Under the pieces are notes generated by a model that was given only the letters and a program-made list of their open reading frames with translations, had not been told where the DNA came from and did not search any database. A stretch of 40,161 nt of DNA, taken from assembly GCA_903772945.1 (NCBI GenBank), contig CAICTM010000997.1, positions 1-40,161 on the forward strand. Reading direction: 5' to 3'. How positions within the stretch are numbered: position 1 is the first letter of the stretch; the number at the start of each line of letters is the position of its first letter. Made by a program: the position numbers and the translations under genes. The DNA is from Seminavis robusta. Taxonomy: Eukaryota > Bacillariophyta > Bacillariophyceae > Naviculales > Naviculaceae. Shown here in pieces: positions 20,575 to 28,103 of this stretch.

Positions 20575-21114
20575 ATGATTCCAGAGTACATCTTTGTCAG
20601 TAGTAGGTGCTCACAAATCTCAGACAGCCTCAGCGTTGATTCTGGTATCACCCACCTGGGCGATGACGATATGTGCACTGTGTCTGGTGATCAACACAAT
20701 GTCCTTTTGCAGCCAAGAACACCAAACATAAGCCATCCTTTGTACACACATTTGCCAGCAGAAATTTTGGTGGTTGCCAGAGAAAGGTGCTATTCACGTT
20801 GTGATGATTATGGTTTGCCATCCACCCCGCAGCGAACTAGGAGCATCTCCAGCGCCAGAACAAAGAATGCTGAAAAGGCCCATTTAGGAATCAATGCCAA
20901 TGGAAGACCCATTCCGAAGCGCAGCGGAGGTAACATCCCTGTACAGCCCCAAAGACAGGCAAGTATTTCCAGCCTGACAGGATCTCTATTGGGTGATAGT
21001 AGCCATGACCAAGATGATGACATCAAGTCTTTTTGTGGTGATGGTACTTGGTTGGAAGTAAAGGAGGAAGCAACCGAGACTGCTTTGTTTGCATGTGGCT
21101 GGATCAAAAGATGA
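20575..21114 (+). CDS. Hypothetical protein, duplicated in the window
   Basis: 179 residues from the ATG at 20575. Hydrophilic, Ser/Asp/Thr-rich, with no recognised domain. A Ser-rich segment with TRSISSARTK and QASISSLTGSLLGD is followed by an acidic stretch, SSHDQDDDIKSFCGDG, and EVKEEATETALFACGW. Its 3' half has a diverged copy at 27405-27720. In that copy, similarity continues past the stop codon used here (the SKATTAT... and LARTL-like segments), which suggests an ancestral ORF that was longer and that the TGA at 21112 is secondary. It may therefore be a truncated gene or an early pseudogene. Confidence 0.45.
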   Translation: MIPEYIFVSSRCSQISDSLSVDSGITHLGDDDMCTVSGDQHNVLLQPRTPNISHPLYTHLPAEILVVARERCYSRCDDYGLPSTPQRTRSISSARTKNAEKAHLGINANGRPIPKRSGGNIPVQPQRQASISSLTGSLLGDSSHDQDDDIKSFCGDGTWLEVKEEATETALFACGWIKR

Positions 21115-21689
21115 ACTACCTCCAAGGCCACTACAGCGACCCTTTCTTTCTCCTATTGCCAAAAAACGACGCACAAGAAGCATCAGAGCAAGATATGTAA
21201 TTCCACCTCATGGTACGGTACACAAAACGCTCTCGCAAGAACTTTGATGCAAGGATCATAATATCAGCTAAAGGAGCATGAGTGGTGCTTGGTTTTTGTT
21301 CAGCGCTGGAGATGGTCGGTTTGAGTGATGCTTGATGATACGGTAGAGGTGTGCGATCGATTCGATTCATCATTCGATTAATCATTCGAATAATCAAATC
21401 CACCCCTGGCCTCTGCGTGAATTTGGAACTTTCTTAAAAGTGGGTTTGGAGTGTACTCTCTCTTCTCGTGAGTTGGCAATTGCCGTTAAGTACAGTAAAA
21501 TTGCCAATTGTGTCAAAAGTACAATAAAGTAAGTATTTAATGGCATGCAGGAATGCTCGTGCATGACTCTTACTGGTGCAGTTGAAAGATATAGGCACAC
21601 TGATTTTTTACAGAATCCAGAATCGAATCCTGCTTTGAACTCGTGTCCAAATAAATGTGCAAATCCACTGTGCTACCGTACTGTACTAG
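21115..21689. other. Downstream tail of duplicated region, then intergenic
   Basis: Positions 21115-21240 are still similar to the 27600-27720 relic. The rest is AT-rich, with repeats of ATTCGAT/ATTCGAA near 21357-21395, and then the left flank of the Crypton. No gene. Confidence 0.45.
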
Positions 21690-21725
21690 TACTGTATAAC
21701 CAAAATACAACGGTAGTCACATGGT
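21690..21725 (+). repeat. Left 36-bp direct repeat of Crypton
   Basis: Identical over 36 bases to 25092-25127. It starts TACTGTATAACC and ends GTCACATGGT. The identity stops sharply at both sides. A shorter internal match, CCAAAATACAAC, lies at about 21939. Confidence 0.9.
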
Positions 21726-22291
21726 CGAGGGTACCAGTCTTTGGGGGATCGCACTGGTTGGTGGGACTTACCCTGTAGTCATAGTAGCCAGTTCGCCCCT
21801 ACTTAGGCTTAAGTATGGGTATGCTTTATTGGGGTATGGTAATACGATAAGCTTTGTGAGGGTATTCTGCCGGGGAAAACCAGGCATTTGAGGGTATCCG
21901 ATACTACTCAGAATCGCATTGGTAGTTGCATCGGCAACCCCAAAATACAACTTTTCGCCTAAGTATCTTTAGCAATCGTGCATGAAATACAACCTAGTCA
22001 CACACAAACGTTCCGCGAAACTCAAAGACTTAAGGGTCCGGAACGCTTCTCTTAGTACTGAGAGAGAGTAAACTCTCAATGCTACCCTCCGAATCAACGC
22101 ATGTATCCCATGTACGTGGGACTTTGCCGTTGGAGATCGGAGCGATCTTCATTACTCCGATCGATCACTCCTCTCATTCCTCTCATAAATTTGGGTATCG
22201 AAAGAAAAAGGCGAAAGCTATGCCATATTTGTCGCTCATCGCTCCTCGCTATTTTGTTATTATCCTACTCGCTCTTTTGTTGCCGTCGACA

Positions 22292-23663
22292 ATGGCGAGA
22301 AAGAGGAAGTCGCTTGACCAACAATACCGGCCGGCCCTCACCAGGTTTATGTCTTGGAAGCATGGCCGGCAGACACCCTACCATAGCAAGAGGACCTTTA
22401 CGCAGGTACGTTCGCCAAATCTGTCATTTCGCTGATCGATCGAACATCGTCACTGGTTTCGCTGATCATTGACTCACACCATGGTCGCTCTTTTTCATTT
22501 TTCTTCAGGAGGAGTTATTAGAAATTACCCCTACTGATGTCGCCCAGTTCCTCAACTTCCTTGCCTATGGAAAGATCAACCCAGGGCCCAAAAACCGCCC
22601 CACCCACAAGAGATCTACCACTCTTGAACAATACAAGAAGGCCATCAGCCACTTCCATCCGAACCGCCACGCATCATGGGCTGTTGGTCCCAATGTTGGG
22701 AATCCCACTCGATCCAGGGTTGTCAATGAAGTGATCAAGGCTGTGAAGAAGGCTGAGGTCAGGAAGCAGGGCAGGAAATCCAATGTCAAGAGGGATTTGA
22801 AGATCCGGGAATTCCGCAAGACCATTCGCATTGTGGAACGCGATGGAGGAGCGAACATTGACACGACGATCAAGATCCCAACCATGTTGAAGGTTCAGTT
22901 TCACTTGATTGGCCGCACTGATGATTTGACCAACATGGAGACTTTGGATCTGCGCAGCCACTCCAAGTTTCCAAACTTCGCTCTTGAAACCAAGGTATCC
23001 TGGAGCAAGAATGTCCAGGAGGAGCGTGCTTGCCCCAACCAAATCCTGCTGGGTGCCGCTGACCCTGACTTTTGCGTCCTGATTGCCTTGGCTATTTGGA
23101 TCGAGACTCGTCTTGAGAGGGGACACGGTGATCCCAAGTTTCTGTTTGGCCATTACCGTGTCGACGATGAAGAAGCGTTCCTTGCCGCCATGGAGGCTCT
23201 GGACAACGACGAAGAGCTCGATGAGACGACGATCGAGACGGAGCCTGACCGAGTCAATGCCTGGTACCAACGGGCTTTGAAGAAGGCTTGGAAGGACCCT
23301 GAGTTCGTGGAGCTTGCGGCTCAAGTCCAGGGAAGCATTGGTACACACAGTGTGCGCAAGTTGCCTCCAACCTACGCTGCTGAGTGTGGGATTACCCAGT
23401 CCGAGAATGAGACTCGGGGTCGCTGGAAGGGAGAGAAGAATGGACACATCGTCCATGTGTACATCAACCTGGAGCAGCTTCCCACCGACGCCAAGGTTGC
23501 TGGAACGCTCGCTGTTGGTGGTCCCGTCAAGTACAGCATCAAGGCTGACAGCGGTGTTAACCATGGGTTCATCGGTGAGCATGTCTGTCCGAAGATCTGC
23601 GACTTCTTTGCTGACGACCCAAGCAACAACATTGCCATGGTGCTTGGACCAGCCTTGCTTTAG
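22292..23663 (+). CDS. Crypton tyrosine recombinase, two exons
   Basis: The model is join(22292..22405, 22509..23663), 422 residues, starting at the ATG in CGACAATGGCG; an earlier in-frame Met would add a hydrophobic leader and is less likely. The N-terminal part (TPTDVAQFLNFLAYGK, TTLEQYKKAISHFH) is the core-binding, SAM-like domain. The catalytic domain shows R174 in LIGRTDDLTN, H318 and R321 in GTHSVRK, W344 in RGRWKG and Y356 in HIVHVYINLE. This is the R-HxxR-(H/W)-Y set of tyrosine recombinases, so the enzyme should cut and rejoin DNA through a 3'-phosphotyrosine. A single TAG at 23661 separates it from the downstream ORF, which is in the same frame. Confidence 0.88.
22406..22508 (+). 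other. Intron, 103 nt, in recombinase gene
   Basis: Donor GTACGT after TTTACGCAG; acceptor TTTTTCTTCAG before GAGGAGTTATTAG. Phase 0. Splicing joins the basic N-terminal leader (MARKRKSLDQQYRPALTRFM) to the core-binding domain. Confidence 0.82.
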
Positions 23664-23669
23664 GCTGCG

Positions 23670-24599
23670 ATGGAGCCTGGCTTGGAGCATATGATGACGG
23701 CTGAGATTCGCAACCGCATCCAGACGGAGTATGCCCAGCTTCGAACCACTTTGGATGAGGATCCTGGGGCCGACTACAACCCTGTGGCCAAGATTCCTCT
23801 GACAATCTACAAGGTAGCCAATGCATTGCACATTACTGAGTTGGCTCCCACCGCTCAGGTCCAAGCTGGTGCTGAGCCCTTGGTTGGAGGTGCTCCTGGT
23901 GGTGTCAACATGGAACAGCTCAACCAATTGCTTGCTCTCCAACATAGGACTCAGCAGGCGATCGAGGAGGCCCAGCAGATCTTGGCACAGGACATCAGCT
24001 CGTTGAGGGGCTATGTCTCGACCAACATTGCCATTGTCAACAAGAATATTGGGAGGATCAACCACTTCCAGTTGATCACGAGGGGTGGCGGCAATGGTGC
24101 TCCAAGGCTTCCGCTTCCTGGTGCGCCCGGTGGAGCTGGCGTCGGTGGTGGTGCTGTGGGAGCTGGCGTCGGTGGTGGAGCTGGCGGCGGTGGTGCTGCT
24201 GCAGCTGGCGCAGTTGGCGCAGGACTTCCCCCACCACCACCACCACCACCACCACCGAGGAGTCCTGGGTGTTTGGCCCGTCCTCCTGCCGCAAGGGCCC
24301 CGACACCCGCTACCCTCCCAGCGCAGCTTGCGAAGAAGCCTTTCAACCTCTACGAGTTGTGGGACGAGTGGATCAAGGGCCTGAACGGGAACAAGCGAGG
24401 CCGCGTCAAGGACAAGTTCTGCCGCCGCAAGCATGTGTGGGACTGTGTGATTCGGTTGATGGCGAAGGGCTTCGATTGGAGGGCAGCGGTCGACCGCATC
24501 TATGCCACCTACGGGTGGCTTACGGTCACCCAGATCATCAACAAGTTCAAGCACGACAAGAAGAATCAGCCCACCGGCTTCCACCCACGCTTGCGTTGA
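23670..24599 (+). CDS. Crypton GCR1_C-like DNA-binding part, in frame after one stop codon
   Basis: 309 residues if translated from the ATG at 23670. It begins MEPGLEHMMTAEIRNRI and continues with a helical coiled region (EQLNQLLALQHRTQQAIEE). A Gly/Ala-rich low-complexity linker with a run of ten prolines sits near residue 190. The C-terminal 85 residues are LYELWDEWIKGLNGN ... GRVKDKFCRRKHVWDCVIRL ... AAVDRIYATYGWLTVTQIIN. The L-W-x-E-W-x-x-G-L-N-G opening is typical of GCR1_C domains, which Cryptons use to bind DNA. It lies in the same frame as the recombinase, with TAG GCT GCG between. Most likely one ancestral protein of about 730 residues, with a CAG-to-TAG change, readthrough, or separate initiation. 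Confidence 0.82.
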   Translation: MEPGLEHMMTAEIRNRIQTEYAQLRTTLDEDPGADYNPVAKIPLTIYKVANALHITELAPTAQVQAGAEPLVGGAPGGVNMEQLNQLLALQHRTQQAIEEAQQILAQDISSLRGYVSTNIAIVNKNIGRINHFQLITRGGGNGAPRLPLPGAPGGAGVGGGAVGAGVGGGAGGGGAAAAGAVGAGLPPPPPPPPPPRSPGCLARPPAARAPTPATLPAQLAKKPFNLYELWDEWIKGLNGNKRGRVKDKFCRRKHVWDCVIRLMAKGFDWRAAVDRIYATYGWLTVTQIINKFKHDKKNQPTGFHPRLR

Positions 24600-24619
24600 G
24601 CTGCCTTGGTGGTCCCCAG

Positions 24620-24643
24620 CCTACAGCGCGATCCTGCTGTAGG
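24620..24643 (+). terminator. Hairpin just after Crypton coding region
   Basis: CCTACAGC and GCTGTAGG form a perfect 8-bp stem with an 8-nt loop, 21 bp after the stop codon and before an A/T-rich stretch. It may act in 3' end formation or as a recombinase-related structure; the role is inferred. Confidence 0.4.
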
Positions 24644-25091
24644 CATAGCAAAAACAAATTTTATATGTTTCATTTTAGTTTTAAGAATTTTTTGTGGTTA
24701 TTGGTTTTCTTGTTGTGTTTTGTTATCTTGTTTATGATCTGAGTGACTTTGTCTTTGCCGTAGCGAGTTTCGAGGACTTTGCATTTTTCTTGGCTTTGCC
24801 ACTCTGCCGATCACGTACCTTCCCAGGACGTTGCGATCTTTTGCTTGGATTGACTTGGTTGCGTCAGTCTTCTTGTGTTCCTTCGGTCGTTAAGTTCAGT
24901 GATCGTCTGTGTTCAGTGAGGCTTCGTTCATACCAGTGTGGATGTTCCAGCGAGCCAGTCGGTCGTTCGATGTTCCAGTCAGCTTGGAAGGTCGAGAAAG
25001 GTAGAAACACCCACAAAGACAGGGTAATACGTAGAGCCTGGTACTCCATGTACACGGTTGTATTCCTGGTTTGTTAGAGGGGTGATACCTT
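24644..25091 (+). other. Crypton 3' noncoding region
   Basis: T-rich sequence up to the right direct repeat. An ORF at 24694-25077 reads through it with no protein-like features. The pyrimidine bias and CAGTCGGTCGTTCGATGTTCCAG-type low complexity look noncoding. Confidence 0.5.
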
Positions 25092-25127
25092 TACTGTATA
25101 ACCAAAATACAACGGTAGTCACATGGT
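25092..25127 (+). repeat. Right 36-bp direct repeat of Crypton
   Basis: Perfect copy of 21690-21725 in the same orientation. Corresponding positions are 3402 bp apart. Confidence 0.9.
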
Positions 25128-25545
25128 GTATTTAAGTATATCCTTGGCACGTGTGCAATGTACTACAAGTATTATAGTAACATGTCACGTCTCACGTCTC
25201 AGTGTCAATCAACCGGTACCACTACCGGCGGCTTTCTGGTACCTAGTACTACAGTATCATAGCTAGCTAGCTAGTACATGTAGTCTACTAGTAGTGTCTA
25301 GTGGAGTTTCCTATTTTTAAATTTGAGTCAGTGTAGCATGTCACGTCTCACTGTCAATCTTTTTCACGTCTCACTGTCACTCTGGGTGATATGATTGCAT
25401 CCGCTAGCTAGTATCAACCTTCGCCTCCAACCAACCAGGAAAAGCTCCAGGAAAGCATATTTGATAGGAGTGGTGCGGTAGTCTGATACCGAGTAAGAGG
25501 CAGAGATAAATCGGATCACAATACAGTGTCGATAAGGCGGAAACC
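25128..25545. promoter_or_regulatory. Upstream region of beta-helix gene with TCACGTCTCA repeats
   Basis: TCACGTCTCACTGTCA or near copies occur at about 25188, 25341 and 25364; the first copy is interrupted by an extra CGTCTCA. A long GCTAGCTAGCTAG run and TAGTACTACAGTA words lie between. The TCACGT core could be a bZIP-type site (inference). No TATA box is assigned. Confidence 0.4.
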
Positions 25546-27033
25546 ATGAGCAATCATCATGTGATTCAAAAGGACACAACTTGGACAGACCCCTATTACG
25601 ACTTAACGCAAGCGGGTGCTGTGGTTTTCCCCGATGTGACTCTTACCATTCAGGGCACCCCCCTTTCGCCAGTGGTTGTTGCGTTTGGGGGCGAGAAAAC
25701 AGCCATTTACCTTCAGGCATCTGCAAAGATTGTGATTTCCAACGTTAAGTTTGTTGGCGACAAAACCAGCGTTGGAGTTGGCTTTCTTCCTGCTGGCACC
25801 CGCCCTGCCGAGAGCACCGCCCAAATCTCCCACTTATTTTGCACCAACATGACAGCCTGCGTCGACGCCCATGACGCTGGCATGGTGAACGTGACCGACA
25901 GTGTATTCGTCAACAACTCAATAGCTGTGAAAGGCTTGAGGTCTCCACTCACCGTAAGAGATTCTGTTTTCGTGGGTCATGATACTTCCGTTGATCTCTT
26001 GGGTGGTTCCATCAATGCTCAGAATTGCATCTTCCTGGATTCCAGTGATTTCTTTCTTAAACTCGACGAAACGTACAGCGCGGTCGTTCAAAAGTGTCTC
26101 TTTTCAAAGGCCAAAGGGACAGCCGTGTTTTGCAACGTTTATAGCCATACAGCACACTTCGACATCTCAAGCAACGTTTTTGCACACAACAAAGTTGCTG
26201 TTGGCGCCGCTTATGATAGAACCCCTGAAAACACGAAAGTATCTTCTTCGCTCTTCATTGAAAATCAGATCGGCGTAGCTGGTGGCCCCATTGGGATTAC
26301 GGATTCAGTTTTTTTCGGATCGGTGGTGGCGGCTGTGAGTGATTGCTGCGACATTGGAAGAATCGATGGTGTCACCTTCAAAAACAACAACGTGAGTATC
26401 GATGGCTATGTGCAGTCCATAACCAGGTCAAACTTCCTGAATTCCACAACGTATCATATCAAGAACAAGGATGCAAAGTCATGGAACGCCGCTAATAGTT
26501 ATTGGGGTACTGATAACGTTGACTCGATTCGATCCAAGATCCACGACATATTCCAGGACCCTACGTTGGGCCTGGTGACCATTGAACCTTTGGCGGAGCA
26601 TCCCTTTCCGGGGTGGAATTGGACACCGCCCGCATCCTTTCTGGGAGTTCCGCTTGCCCATCCAAGCGTCCTTGTTTTGCTCGACGACTGCTTGAAGCAA
26701 ATGACAATGATGCAACGCCACTTTGCTCGAGTAGAAACGAAGCCAAGAGATACGCTTTTGGCGGCGAATGCACGCCTTGAGACGACGCTTTTCGGAGGAA
26801 CTCCTTACATGGAAACACAGGCCGCGGGCGCCCCTTGGAGATTCCTTTTAGCTGCTGCTTTTGCTGCCCTTTCAGTTCTCGGTTTTCGTTGGAGTTTGCT
26901 TCGCAAGGAGAATTTGTGCAGCAATCCCGTTGACGAAGTTCCTGTGTGCGACTTCAAGCCAGGCCACAAAACCAGCGCTCCAAACACAAAGCGAGATACG
27001 AAGAGGGCAGCAAGGATGCCGCAGCCCACCTAG
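25546..27033 (+). CDS. Right-handed parallel beta-helix protein with C-terminal membrane anchor
   Basis: 495 residues; ATG at 25546 with an upstream in-frame stop at 25507. Residues about 50-330 are successive short strands with the pattern of PbH1 repeats (VISNVKFVGD, VNVTDSVFVNNSIAVKG, LTVRDSVFVGHD, AQNCIFLDSSD, ISSNVFAHNKVAVG, VSSSLFIENQIGV, GITDSVFFGS). They end in N-S-Y-W-G-T-D-N-V-D-S-I-R-S-K-I, the usual last turn of such domains. A hydrophobic helix at about 432-449 (FLLAAAFAALSVLGFRW) is followed by a basic tail. The fold is shared by polysaccharide lyases and carbohydrate-binding proteins. Repeated N-x-S/T sites fit an extracellular domain, but no signal peptide is seen at this start. 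Enzymatic residues were not identified. Confidence 0.8.
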   Translation: MSNHHVIQKDTTWTDPYYDLTQAGAVVFPDVTLTIQGTPLSPVVVAFGGEKTAIYLQASAKIVISNVKFVGDKTSVGVGFLPAGTRPAESTAQISHLFCTNMTACVDAHDAGMVNVTDSVFVNNSIAVKGLRSPLTVRDSVFVGHDTSVDLLGGSINAQNCIFLDSSDFFLKLDETYSAVVQKCLFSKAKGTAVFCNVYSHTAHFDISSNVFAHNKVAVGAAYDRTPENTKVSSSLFIENQIGVAGGPIGITDSVFFGSVVAAVSDCCDIGRIDGVTFKNNNVSIDGYVQSITRSNFLNSTTYHIKNKDAKSWNAANSYWGTDNVDSIRSKIHDIFQDPTLGLVTIEPLAEHPFPGWNWTPPASFLGVPLAHPSVLVLLDDCLKQMTMMQRHFARVETKPRDTLLAANARLETTLFGGTPYMETQAAGAPWRFLLAAAFAALSVLGFRWSLLRKENLCSNPVDEVPVCDFKPGHKTSAPNTKRDTKRAARMPQPT

Positions 27034-27404
27034 AATTGGAGCCTGAACTGTTGCTGCAGGTTGTAGAAGCAATGATCTGGAAGGTGCTTTATTGGAGAAC
27101 AACAAGGTACAAGCGAGTGCATGCAACGAACGTCCCCCCTACGCCTCTGAGTCAACCAAGTCAGCAGATGATTCCGGCAAGTCTATATACATGTGCGACC
27201 ACAGTCTTCATCCTTCAGTGTATTGAGTACCTAATAGTAGTGTCAAAGAGCAGCTTTCTCACCAGCGCGCAGTAGCATACTCGTAACATGCATAGACACC
27301 ATTTCAATGCATTATTGCATTGGCTTTCTCTGTGTCATACTGGAAAGCTCGGTGCCCCTACCGTTATGCCTGTTGTATTAGCCGCAGGTTCGTTGCAAGA
27401 GGAA
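27034..27404. other. Intergenic; alternative frame remains open after the beta-helix stop
   Basis: In the +1 frame the reading stays open from 26946 to 27275, with a segment HLELEPELLLQVVEAMIWKV that looks protein-like. An alternative C-terminus by splicing or a frame difference is possible, but no clear splice pair was found. The rest is featureless. Confidence 0.35.
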
Positions 27405-27720
27405 GGTGCCCATTCCAAAGCACCGTGGAGATAACGTCCCTGCACCACCCGAATGACACAAAAGCATTTCCAGCATGACAAGATATCAATTGGGTGATTA
27501 CTATGACAAAGATGACAACACAAAGTCTATTTGTGGTGGTGTTTCTTGGTCGGAAGAAAAGGAAGCATCCAAGACCACTTTGCTCGCTTGTGAATGGTGA
27601 ATCAAAAGAGGAATTGCCTCCAAGGCCACCACAGCAACTCCTCCTGCCACAAAGCAACCCGCAAGAAGGAACGGAGCAATATATGCAATTACACAAAACA
27701 CTCTCGCAAGAACTTTGAAG
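27405..27720 (+). pseudogene. Decayed copy of the 20575 hypothetical gene
   Basis: One frame reads VPIPKHRGDNVPAPPE, a stop, then HKSISSMTRYQLGDYYDKDD, KSICGGVSWSEEKEASKT, LLACEW, a second stop and IKRGIASKATTA, ending near NTLARTL. It matches the C-terminal half of the 20575 ORF and its downstream sequence in the same order, with no large indels. The two internal stops make it nonfunctional in this frame. The 5' half is missing. Confidence 0.6.
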
Positions 27721-28103
27721 ATGTCATATCAAAGACCAAAGGCGAAATGAGGCAACCACACTTTTCAGCGCACCACTAGAAGTCTCTTAGTCTCGTTGCA
27801 GTGCCGACCAACTAACTGAAATACTCAGTCGAGTGACAACCCACCATGCAGCCACCAGTCGAAGCTGACCATAGCAAGATCGAGGTCGCGGCACTTTTAG
27901 ACGTGTTTATGAAACTTACTATAAGCATTTTAGTACTCCACGTGACGACACGGGAGTGGAAAGTTTTGGGGTTTGAAGAAACCAGTTGGGGCTACCCAAG
28001 TTTGGATTGTCAGAAGAAGGCCAACATCATCATAAAAAAACAATCTCGAGAGCGAAAAAGCAATCTCGAAAGCATAAAATCAATCACCCAAACAACAAAA
28101 ATA

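Larger units (their letters stand above)
21690..25127 (+). mobile_element. Crypton-type tyrosine-recombinase transposon, about 3.4 kb
   Basis: Perfect 36-bp direct repeats (21690-21725 and 25092-25127) bracket a segment that codes for a tyrosine recombinase followed by a GCR1_C-like DNA-binding domain, the protein architecture known for Cryptons. There are no terminal inverted repeats, no reverse transcriptase and no DDE transposase, as expected for that class. The internal DNA is more GC-rich and more cleanly coding than the flanks. Cryptons move as double-stranded circles that recombine with a short matching target sequence, so direct repeats at the ends are expected, but 36 bp is long. Exact ends are inferred from the repeats alone. 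Confidence 0.82.

Noticed and set aside
22674..24584. 636-codon ORF on the minus strand
   Set aside because: It is antisense to the Crypton recombinase and GCR1_C ORFs, which carry clear catalytic and domain motifs. The antisense translation has Trp and Ser/Thr simple runs opposite the Pro and Gly stretches and no domain.
24694..25077. 127-codon ORF after the Crypton genes
   Set aside because: Lies in T-rich 3' noncoding DNA and ends at the direct repeat; composition follows base bias.
28020..28103. Upstream start of the four-module protein at 27846
   Set aside because: The extra 86 residues are low complexity and contain no module. The ATG at 28104 sits directly before the first module and has an A-rich leader.
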